Source: Saccoglossus kowalevskii
Taxonomy: Eukaryota; Hemichordata; Enteropneusta; Harrimaniidae
Assembly (NCBI RefSeq): GCF_000003605.2
Contig: NW_003107094.1
Coordinates: forward strand, 313,615 to 342,284
Length of the DNA: 28,670 nucleotides
Direction: 5' to 3'
Notes under the pieces: generated by a model
Database searches by the model: none
What the model was told of the DNA's origin: nothing
The model's input: the letters and a program-made list of their open reading frames with translations, nothing else
In this document: piece by piece, positions 19,889 to 28,670 of the stretch
Layout of the letters: each line of letters opens with the position of its first letter
Position numbering within the stretch: position 1 is the stretch's first letter
Translations under genes and position numbers: made by a program

Positions 19889-22800
19889 GTAAATGATTTG
19901 GTTTTGTCTTGTAGCACTTGGTCGATGAGAGGAGTTGTGTTGGTTTTCAGTGATCGTCTGCAGTAGCAGCGACAGTGACCGGAGTCACGTCAGGGAATAT
20001 GTTTAAAAATCTGGGACTAGGCACCCCGGAAGTCTAAGTTGATTCTTTATTTTGATTCACAGCCAATTCGCTCTAATTCACATTCGTCCCACGAGTCGAT
20101 TCGTTCCATGACGTATGTGTGAAAGGTGTTGTTGATTTCTACTGAATCGACCGGTCTTTACCGGCGGGACGAATCGATTTGTGGGTGACCACCGAACTCG
20201 TCAGCAGTAGAACTCGGCCAGCGGTAGAACTCGGCCAGCGGTTGAAATCAGCCAGGTTATGTGTTAATGGTTTGTGAATGGGTGTTAATGGTCTGCCAGT
20301 GTGTTTGATTTCAGTGACACATAAGCGCTGTAAAGATGGCGGCAATGTTACACGACCTACATGTTTTGATTATTAACAAAACTAACCTGTAGTATCAAGA
20401 TGCTAAGTTCAAAATTTAAATGGGCAAGTACGATTGCCCGTGAATATTACTAAAACTATGCCATTATAGTTTATTTCAACGTAACATAAAATTATTTTTA
20501 TACCATATTTATCTGGGTAAAAGCCCGGGGGCCAGAATATGGAAAATTGAAAAAAAAATAGGGGTGGGCCTTACCCGAATATCCCCTGTAAAAAAAAAAA
20601 AGAAAATTTGCGAAAAATTGACAACATGCAGATCGAACTGCAGCAGGGAATAGAATGGGAAATTTATAACGAAAATAAATGAACAATATGCAACATTAGA
20701 AGTATAATAAAAATAATCTATTGCTTATAATGTGACAAATAAACCAGAAATAATAAAAATTGGAGGTAATCATTTGAATTAGGATTTCCCCATCAACAAA
20801 CATGACCATTATGCATGAACTCAAAATAAACTAAAATGTCCAGGGTAAAATTATTTCCGGGTTTTGATAAATTTCGGATCAGCAGTCGTACATCAGGGAT
20901 TTTTTTGAACAGGGGCGCAGCGCCCTCATGCCATGGCCATGTGCCCCTTACCCTGGGAAGCAGATTCTCTGATTGACCAGGGATCACATGTGGCCACAGT
21001 CTTCAACTGTGACCTGTCTGATAGTAATTTTGGCTTCAAGGAAGCCATAGAATGCTCCATTTTAACTTAGAATTATCAAAAACTCTGGTAGGGAGAACCC
21101 TATCTCCTCCATTTGGTGGCACCGCTGAATTGCAGAGCTCCCTCTTGCATTTTTTTTCTGGAAAATCCCTTGATACATTGTACAAGATCATCAATAATAG
21201 TTTACCAATTTACACAGTAAAAATTATGAAAGTTAATTGTTGTTGAAATAAAACGTAAATCCCTACAGCTTCATCCTGAAGTTCGTCGATGTCGCAACAC
21301 ACACAAGTTGGATTTAGCACTTTTAATCCACGGATTTCGCTATCTGTCAGCTTGGCACTTTTAGTTCATGTCTAATCACAAAAAAGGAAAATGGGTTCGC
21401 GGCAAAAGACTCTGCTACAATGGCACACAATTTTGTTTACAGTCTTTCAATCATCTGCTTTACTGATTGGCTAAGAATGACATCACTACTAGTGTTTTAC
21501 CATAGGTGTCAAGTCAATATCGCTTTCTTATCAGACTAGGCGTTCATCAACCATGGTGAAAGTTACCATTCAGCAAGTTCCGGTGGTTGGAATGTCTCAC
21601 TATATGGATATCGCAGTGGGCTTGAAATAGAAATTTTTTTTTATCTTCAACAATAGAAGAATAATTTTCATGAAAGAAATGCAATAGCTGTGATGAAAGA
21701 TGGTAAAAATAAGTTGGCAGTCTTTGGCGTGACATTGCAAAATTGCTGGCCCCCAGTTATGGATTCACAAGCTGCTACCAAATATTTTATGAAGCCAAAA
21801 CAATGTGATTTTAACTACTCATCCAGGTACGGGTTGCTACAATATTGCAACATTGATTTCATTGTTGATGACACTAAAGTCTAATGAGTGCAACACTTGC
21901 TTCGTGGCTCTCGATACTGTAAGATTTGCTTGAATTGTTTCTAAGGAAGCACAAACCAAAAGGCCTTTTTCAGGGCTATGACATATTTCAAAAAGAGAAC
22001 TACCGTTTCTGCTTAAAGGAAGTAAACTGTTAATACAACGAACAAAAAATATTTTTTTTTTAGGCATGACCACAATTTCTTTATTGTATCAAAATTGGGG
22101 TGTGGGCGTTTGCCCGGTGTGGGCTCTTACCCAGAAAAATTTGGTATAAAAAAGTGGTTTATTAAATATTTAGTCTTTGAAAACCTTCATGTTCTGATGT
22201 AATGTCTGTATTTTTTTGTAAACTTGCAAAACAGATATGATAATTATTGACCACTTCACACTAGGGCGATTACATCTGGCTGAATTCGGCTATATTTTTC
22301 TGCTGAGTTAGAATCTGGTCAAATTGACTTTGGAATGAATCAACCTGAAGGGCAAATCATTTTAGGACGAATGTGATATGAAAGTTTGTCTATTCGTGCA
22401 TTGAAAGACCAGTTCCTCAAATGATCAATTCATCAAAAGTGTTTAACTACCACTCAAGGCCAAAAAAATAAGTGTTATATGTCGACTGCCCTCATGTCCC
22501 GAAGACGCCGCACCAAAATGATCATTGTCAGTCCCAATTCGGACAGAGTCAGTAAATGGGGACATATGGATTGACCTCATGCGTCCATCCTTGATCGCAA
22601 TCAAACTTCACAGCTGTACTCTCTTACATTCATGTGATTTGTTCTATGTTCTGATTCAAAATGGTCATCGTCTGATTCGCATGGTTCTACTACTTTTATT
22701 ATTTGTAAGAAAATTTTACAAAATTGAACAAGTCATTATTTGAAACTTTTGTATTTATGCAGACTTATCATATGAGTGATTAGCTCTCGGCGTCCGTCGC

Positions 22801-25800
22801 CTGTGTCTATGTTTTATTTTTTCAACTTCTTCGTGAAAACTAATGCCGGGATGTTTTAATACTTGGTGTATATGTACCTTGGGTAGACCTCTTCTAGATT
22901 TGTTCATTTCATGATATCTTCAACTCTCTAATTTGGATGAGTATTTTTGTCATTTTTGGTGAAAAGTAATATTTTTAACTTCTTACTGAAAACAGCAAGT
23001 CCAATTGCTTTGATATTACATATATGGTTACTACATGTGGACTTCTCTCAGATTTGTTCATTTCATGATGATATATTCAATTCTCTAATTTTGATAAATA
23101 TTTTTGTCATTTTTGGTGAACATTTATATTTTCGAATTCTTGTTAAAAACAGCAAGTCCGATTGCTTTGATACTATTTATACCAGGCTGCTTGTTTGATT
23201 TCCTGATCGTTCTACCTGAATCTAGTATATGTTCAGGAAAAATAAAAATAATGAAAAATTAAATAGTATCTCATGTGGTTTTGTATATCTCCAGACGCCA
23301 ATCTATAATCTATAATCTTTTTTTAGCGAGTATTTTTGCCATTTTTGGTAAAAAATGACATCTTCAACTTTTTCTTGAAAACTACAGGCTCAATTATTGA
23401 GCTCTTTTTGAAAACTATTTACCGAATTACTTTGATATGTTATATGTAGGTAACACTCTACTAATTCACAGACAGATCCTTAAACCGGAGTTGATGTATC
23501 CACTCCTTGGGTACTATTAAACATGTGTTGAGACACCACTTAAAATGAAATGTAAACACAGCAAAACCACCAATTATTAATTACATTTTAATTACTACAA
23601 AAATGCATGCATATTGCTATATGGTAGAGGTTGATGAACATTTGAGATAACCACAACCTTTCAACAAAACAAACGTAATTATTAAGTGTGAATCAGGTCC
23701 CCCCCCCAGGCATTTGTATGGAAAATGTTTTTAATTCCTGCAGTTTATGTTAATGAATTCACCGCATCATAACTTTTAATTACCAGTCATTTTTCTGTTT
23801 ATTTTATTTGTAGACTGAACAGATAATTGCAGAGTATAAAGCAAGGGTACTTGCAGTGCATCCTGATAAAAATCCAACCAGTCCAGCTGCAGGTATGTTT
23901 GTTTACACGCTGTGTAGTTTCTTTTGCCTGTTGCATGAAAGAGATGATAATCATTCATTTATTTTACTACTAGAAAAGCAAGTTAATATGGTAATAATGC
24001 AACAAGTTTTTTAGAATACAAATTTACATTGAGTGTGGTGTGTGATTTATAATGAGTGCATATGGTGAATTTCCACATGATTGTTGTGCGTGGTTTATGA
24101 GTGCATATGGTGAGGTTCCACATAATTATTGTGTGCGGTTTATGAGTGCATATAGTGAATTTCCAGATAATGTGTGGTTTGTGAGTGCATATGGTGAATT
24201 TACACATAATGTGTAGTTTGTGAGTGCATATGGTGAATTGCCACATAATGTGTTGTGTGTGGTTTGTGAGTGCATATGGTGAATTCCCACATGATTGTTG
24301 TACGTGGTTTATTAGTACATATGGTGAATTTCCGCATGTGTGGTTTGTGAGTGCATATGGTGAATTTCCACATAATGTGTTGTGTGTGGTTTGTGAGTGC
24401 ATATGGTGAATTTCCACATACTGTGTGGTTTATGAGTGCATATGGTGAATTTCCACATGATTGTTGTGCGTGGTTTATGAGTACATATGGTGAATTTCCG
24501 CATAATGTGTGGTTTGTGAGTGCATATGGTGAATTTCCACAGAATGTGTGTGGTTTGTGAGTGCATATGGTGAATTTCCACATACTGTGTGGTTTGTGAG
24601 TACATATGGTAAATGTTCACATGATTGTTGTGTGGTTTATATTATAATAAGTGCATATGGTGAGTTTCTACATAAAAAAATAAATGTAGAAGTCTGAAAC
24701 AAATTAATAAAGCACTATGTGTGATGTGACGCATACCCAAGATATGGTTCATCTCAGAGTTTGGTCTTACCAGTATTTGTGTGGGGCTTCTTTTTTCACA
24801 GTTGAAAAATTCCATTTACTACAGAAGGCACGTGATGTTTTGACTGACGATGAAAGTCGGAAGTTTTACGATATGTGGAGGAATAGTGGACTTGCAGTAT
24901 CTTATAAACAGTGGATTACAATGAAGAAATCTGTTCGTTTGGTATGTACATCTTACTTTGAATCATAAACAGTGTTTTTATTAAACAGTGGGTAATAATA
25001 AATAATTCTGAATGGAACATAAGGTACTAACTATGGTACTCAACTTAGATATCCATGTTTGGTGATAGACGTTGAAGATCTTGCAACAATCAGACATATA
25101 TGTAAGCAGTAGCATCACAGAACACAGTAGACGCTTGGAAAGGTTTGATTGCAGAAACAGAAAACACAATGCCATACAGGCATTGTAAATGAAGGGGTCC
25201 AGATAAAAATACCCCAATACAAAAACTAATCAGTTTCAGACTCGCACATTAATTCTAAGATGTGTATTGCAGTTTGTGATCATCTTGTATTTCGTATTAC
25301 TTTGAATTTAAATCTTAACCACATTTCGCACATGTTGCATATTCTCATCTTGTGAATCCATGATGGAAACACCTTAGTTTAAATCATGAAATATGACTTG
25401 ACCATCACTTCATCATGCATCGGGGTAAACACTTTCTGGCATACTTGTACTTTCATGTTTGTTTGTTTGTTAACATTACATAAGTTGCTTAATATATCGA
25501 AGCACTAATATGTCCTTATGTTCTGTGAAAGAGTTACTGTTTACAAATATGAATTATAGCCTGAGTTTTTGAATTACCAAATGATATAAAATGACAACAG
25601 ACTCAGTTTATTTTACCTAAAAAGCACTTTTTGAAAGTACATTTTCTGTCTGATTATTTACCATTGGTTGCTGCTTGTCAGAGTTTTTACGAGATGAGTT
25701 ACAACACTGTTGGAAAGGTGAATACACAGGCTAATTACATAATAATACAATTTGTAACAATAAAGCTAATCAACATATCAATGACTCATATTAATTTTTC

Positions 25801-27716
25801 AAGTTCGAACATTGCATTTCTATGGCCAAGTACAGTAAAGTTGCTCTGTTTAAACAACATGGGATAACACTGGAAGGTATTTATGTATGCAGATTGCAGT
25901 AAAATTGCTTGAATTTAGCCTACTTTATGTTCAAAATTACTTTGAGCTGTAGAATGCATTTGTGTCAGAACATTTTTAAAATAAAAAACCCAGGGAAGAC
26001 CAAGTTACAAGATCAAACCACAGAATATTATTTATATTTATTTATTTATTATTAATATCATGTTCGATCAGATTTTTTGAAAATTGGACAGTTGTACGTA
26101 GTAATCAATTTTGTAATTTGAATAGATAAATCTGTCCATGTTAACCAGCTTTAATACATGCTTATACAACTTTTTCAATATTATCAGGGTTGGCTGCTGT
26201 TATTGTGGACTCCCTAAGTTATTGCAGACAAATAAATCTGTACATGTAAATAATTTGTATTCAAATACTGGTAAAAACACAGGATTTTCACTCATTTCAG
26301 TCAATGCACTGGGCAGTGAAGACAAACTCACAACCAATGCTGGAAGACAGAATGCAACCAGAGGGTGCTTCTGTATCCATGGATACCAGTCTGCGGGATG
26401 ATAATGCAAGTCGATCAAATCCTGATAGATTTTCATGGAGTGGACCGTCCAGTGCATTTAGTTCATATCGAGGTATGGCAAATATAATACTATCGGTTTC
26501 TTACATAATCGTATGCAATATTACTTTGCAATGCATGGTGGGTAATTTGTGATGAAGAATCCATTCTGTGGGAGTTCCACACACATCAATCAAACCATTT
26601 CATTTGGCAACACAGAGCACAATGTACACTTGAAAAGGTTTGAAAAAAATAAAGACAAAAAACACACAGACACTACCTGAGATGACTCTCAAAACATTAA
26701 TATTTCTAGAAATGTTTGTCTTATGATTTTTTGATCATCATTAAAAAAGAAAGCTTTGTTGCATATTGTACAAGTTGCAAACCTTTATCTTACAAGTCCT
26801 TGATAGTACATGTATGTATATAATAGCATTAGTTTCTAATTTTAAGGATAAAATAATTTTAGCGTTGTGCATAATACTACATAACAAAATTGGTTAGGTA
26901 CTTTGCAAATAGAGAGAGAGACAGTATTCTACAATTTTTTTTTTAATTTATGCTGTAAATTAAAATAGGCTACCGTAACATTACACCACGAGACTATTAT
27001 CCTGATGTTTAATTTATTTCTCTGTGGAGGATGTTTCTAAAATATAATTCATGGTTTGAAATTAGGCTTAGCCATTGGCAAGAAACACGATTTGTTGTAA
27101 CCAATTCTAATTACTTCCCCTATGGTGAGGAGCGATGGTTTGTCCGAAGCCCAGAGTGAGGATTAATGTCACAAAGCGTTACAACCATTGTGACAGTGGT
27201 GTAGAAATATATTCCTTCTAGAACTAGTGAAACTGTTTGTGTATTCAAAGAATATGAAGATATTTTATGATCAAAATTATATCAAATATGATGGCTCTTC
27301 AAGTTTTTTTGTTATACATGTAATTAATTTACTGGTTCATAAGTCAATAGCTGGAATTTTTCTTTAGGTGGCATGGGGATGTCAATGTGTTAGTTATGCT
27401 GCTTTGCTTTAATCACATTTGAAATGCATAAATTTAATACCATAGTTTCTTTCTTAACTTATTTTTCACAAAATTGAAATCACATTTGAAAATGACAATT
27501 TTTTGATCATCTGTGCATTGGTCTCCTACAACTTCATTCACCATTATTTTGGTCTAATTTACTGCACATTTATTGTTGGTAATTTGCATGTGTGTGTGTC
27601 ACTATTATAATATTTCAGAATGTTTTTGTTTGTCTGTAGGTACTTCTGGTGTAGAACACTGGAACAATGAACCACCGAGTGAAACACTGCGGAAATTCCG
27701 AAATTATGAAATCTGA
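19811..27716 (+). CDS. DNAJC12: DnaJ homolog subfamily C member 12 (complete, 5 exons, 181 aa)
   Basis: This is a type III J-protein, a cytosolic HSP70 co-chaperone. In vertebrates it helps fold and stabilise aromatic amino acid hydroxylases (PAH, TH, TPH). Exons: 19811..19888, 23814..23892, 24802..24941, 26301..26472, 27640..27716, one continuous frame of 181 aa; human has 198. The J domain spans about residues 12-80: DFYNILGCDE (14-23), helix II AEYKARVLAV, the HSP70-stimulating HPD at 42-44, and helix III KFHLLQKARDVL to FYDMW. SMHWAV (100-105) is conserved after the J domain. A Ser/Asp-rich, poorly conserved stretch (107-165) follows, then LRKFRNYEI at the C-terminus, identical to the vertebrate tail. 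There is no signal peptide or membrane segment. The start was chosen because MDDIFNYK matches the human opening MDAILNYR and has G at -3 and +4. Confidence 0.97.
20202..20252. repeat. Three tandem 17-bp units in DNAJC12 intron 1
   Basis: CAGCAGTAGAACTCGGC, CAGCGGTAGAACTCGGC and CAGCGGTTGAAATCAGC lie head to tail. A GTGTTAATGGT pair follows at about 20260-20295. Confidence 0.85.
20496..22151. mobile_element. Candidate 1.66-kb non-autonomous element with 31-bp inverted ends
   Basis: The left end 20496-20526 (TTTTATACCATATTTATCTG...) and the right end 22121-22151 are inverted copies matching at 28 of 31 positions. Both read TTTTATACCA, then CTGGGTAA, then AGCCC. The interior has no recognisable transposase; only short frames with stops were seen. 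No clear target-site duplication was found, so this could also be two separately inserted copies of a smaller repeat. Confidence 0.5.
22767..23197. repeat. Dispersed repeat with internal ~170-bp tandem units (copy 2, reverse orientation)
   Basis: This is the reverse-complement relative of 1578-2063: it starts ATCATATGAGTGAT and ends CAGGCTGCTTGTTTG. Two internal units contain TTTTTGTCATTTTTGGTGAA and AACAGCAAGTCC.ATTGCTTTGAT. A more decayed unit continues at about 23330-23450. It lies in intron 1 of DNAJC12. Confidence 0.7.
23814..23892 (+). CDS. DNAJC12: DNAJC12 exon 2 (HPD motif)
   Basis: The acceptor is TTATTTGTAG and the donor GTATGT, phase 0 to phase 1. It codes for TEQIIAEYKARVLAVHPDKN and PTSPAA, with the catalytic HPD loop. 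Human has EQILAEFKVRALECHPDKHP at this point. Confidence 0.97.
24054..24675. repeat. Minisatellite of 15 units (39-45 bp) in DNAJC12 intron 2
   Basis: Units of the form GAGTGCATATGGTGAATTTC, CACATAATGTGTGGTTTGT repeat 15 times; CATAT recurs at spacings 45, 45, 39, 40, 45, 45, 36, 46, 39, 45, 39, 41, 39 and 51. Longer units carry an extra ATTGTTGTGCG or TTGTGT insert. Long open frames cross it only because most unit lengths are multiples of three. Confidence 0.92.
24802..24941 (+). CDS. DNAJC12: DNAJC12 exon 3 (J-domain helices III-IV)
   Basis: The acceptor is TTTTTTCACAG and the donor TTG followed by GTATGT. It codes for (V)EKFHLLQKARDVLTDDESR, then KFYDMWRNSGLAVSYKQW and ITMKKSVRL. It is the best conserved exon of the gene. 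The preceding intron holds a 15-unit minisatellite ending about 125 bases upstream. Confidence 0.97.
24942..26300 (+). other. Intron 3 of DNAJC12
   Basis: GTATGT...CATTTCAG. AT-rich; TTTATTTATTTATT near 26036. Nothing else recognised. Confidence 0.6.
26301..26472 (+). CDS. DNAJC12: DNAJC12 exon 4 (variable linker)
   Basis: The acceptor is CTCATTTCAG and the donor CGAG followed by GTATGG, phase 0 to phase 1. It starts SMHWAVKTNSQPMLEDRM, then runs into a Ser/Asp/Asn-rich stretch ending SSAFSSYR. The Glu/Lys-rich segment of the human protein at this place is absent, which explains most of the length difference. Confidence 0.94.
26473..27639 (+). other. Intron 4 of DNAJC12
   Basis: GTATGG...TCTGTAG. 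AT-rich with short GA and GT runs (26911, 27590). Nothing else recognised. Confidence 0.6.
27640..27716 (+). CDS. DNAJC12: DNAJC12 exon 5 (conserved C-terminus)
   Basis: The acceptor is TTTGTCTGTAG. It codes for (G)TSGVEHWNNEPPSETLRKF and RNYEI, then TGA. The final nine residues equal those of human DNAJC12; this tail is the part implicated in binding aromatic amino acid hydroxylases. Confidence 0.96.
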
Positions 27717-27789
27717 GTGAGAAAGTTGCTCTTTGCCCTTCTACAATAATTATGTGTCTTCTGCAACTGTTAATTTTGCATGCCTATCA

Positions 27790-27985
27790 CCCTGGGCAAA
27801 TTCTTGTGCCGTATCCTGGTTTGCCTCTAGAGGGCAGTCATCAGCTAAAAATAATACCCTGTGCAAAGTCTTGTTTTATCCTGGTTTGTTTCTAGAACAG
27901 TCATCAGTTAAAAAAATATTACCAAGCTATTTCTTGTGTTGTATCCTGGTTTCCCTCTAGAGGGCAGTCGTCAAAAAAAAATTAA
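27790..27985. repeat. Three ~65-bp tandem units in the DNAJC12 3' UTR, two with CTCF-like cores
   Basis: Units start at 27790, 27857 and 27922, each with TCTTGT, TATCCTGGTTT, a CTCTAGAGGGCAGTC-type core, then an A-rich tail. Units 1 and 3 carry CCTCTAGAGGGCAG (27824-27837, 27954-27967). This differs from the CTCF core CCACTAGAGGGCAG at one base; unit 2 has lost it. As part of the transcript they could instead be a UTR minisatellite only. Confidence 0.75.
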
Positions 27986-28397
27986 TTGTCACCAGTTGTG
28001 ATGTGTATACATGTTATTTATTGTTGTCTTCCCATTTTAATAATTCAGTAAGTTCATGAACTCAAAGTGATCAGATTCGTGGAGAGCTGCATTATGCTTT
28101 ACACTTTATGACATGACTACTTTTTTTGAAATTTAAACATACGTCTCAAATACAGCGTTTTCATCTCCAAAGTCAAAGACGACCGCACCAAACTATTCAT
28201 GCGATTCGTCATTCGCTACTGTTGTCAAATAATCTTGATATCTGCCAGCCCGGTTGTTTTAATAATTGATATATGTATGAAGGAACAGATAACATGTAAA
28301 TACACTAGATGAGAGCTTAGGAATGATGCAATTTATGTACATGATTACGAAGAACCATGTATGCGCTTGTGTAAATGACAGGTGTATCCATGGACAA

Positions 28398-28434
28398 AAT
28401 AAATCATAGTTTTAATGACAAAGCATGTAATAAA
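28398..28434 (+). terminator. Candidate polyadenylation signals of DNAJC12
   Basis: AATAAA occurs at 28398-28403 and 28429-28434, about 680-720 bases after the stop codon. No AATAAA was noticed earlier in the 3' flank, so a 3' UTR of roughly 0.7 kb is likely. Confidence 0.5.
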
Positions 28435-28670
28435 TGAATTCTATTAGAGATGCACTTTTAATAGAACAAATTTTTTTTTTTAAATGTTTTTTTGTGCCAC
28501 GCGACAGTTCCGGTCATTGAATGTCACTGTTGTCTTTCCTGACATTTTTTGTAAGTGCAAGTGCTAGTGCTGACACATAGTGTGTTTTGCCACAGAAGTC
28601 ATATTCATGTTTAGGACTACATGACAGGGCTGTGCGGCCATCTATCTTTCAAATATGAAGATTTATTAAG

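Noticed and set aside
23983..24620. Several overlapping long open frames (up to 144 codons) on both strands
   Set aside because: They come from the minisatellite: units of 39 and 45 bases keep frames open in phase. The proteins are pure repeats (FTICTHKPH) with no known family.
24054..24675. CRISPR-like array
   Set aside because: There are no distinct spacers between conserved repeats; whole units are repeated in an intron of an animal gene.

Overview
This is an AT-rich, intron-rich animal nuclear genome window. It has GT-AG introns with short coding exons, many microsatellites and MITE-like repeats, and one 310-base assembly gap. Three protein-coding genes can be built exon by exon. All three belong to animal-wide families. 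The style of the genome suggests a marine invertebrate, perhaps a non-vertebrate deuterostome, but the sequence alone does not settle the species.

Layout, left to right. (1) 1-6094, minus strand: the first two coding exons of an LRPAP1 (receptor-associated protein, RAP) gene, here called copy A; its remaining exons lie beyond the left edge. (2) About 6038-9045: a rearranged zone holding a partial tandem copy of copy A's first exon and upstream region, four ~190-bp repeat units, an inserted MITE and a fold-back element. (3) 10381-10760: a clean MITE with a target-site duplication. (4) 11497-18261, minus strand: a complete seven-exon second RAP gene, copy B, 321 aa, ending in the ER-retention tail HTEL. 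It includes one predicted GC-AG intron. (5) 19811-27716, plus strand: a complete five-exon DNAJC12 gene, 181 aa, with the J-domain HPD motif and the family's conserved C-terminus LRKFRNYEI. (6) 27717-28670: its 3' UTR and flank.

How the genes relate. RAP is the ER escort chaperone for LDL-receptor-family proteins. DNAJC12 is a cytosolic HSP70 co-chaperone that, in vertebrates, binds aromatic amino acid hydroxylases. Copies A and B are head-to-tail paralogues sharing intron positions and phases. Copy A keeps a canonical first domain. Copy B has lost the domain-1 tryptophans and one of the two receptor-clamping lysines of domain 3, which suggests specialisation. Copy B and DNAJC12 are divergently arranged with about 1.55 kb between start codons.

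No prokaryote-type system, CRISPR array, rRNA or convincing tRNA was seen. The most notable items are the RAP tandem pair with its divergent copy, the GC-AG intron, the MITE whose empty site is preserved in the paralogous segment, and a perfect DR5 nuclear-receptor site just upstream of DNAJC12.
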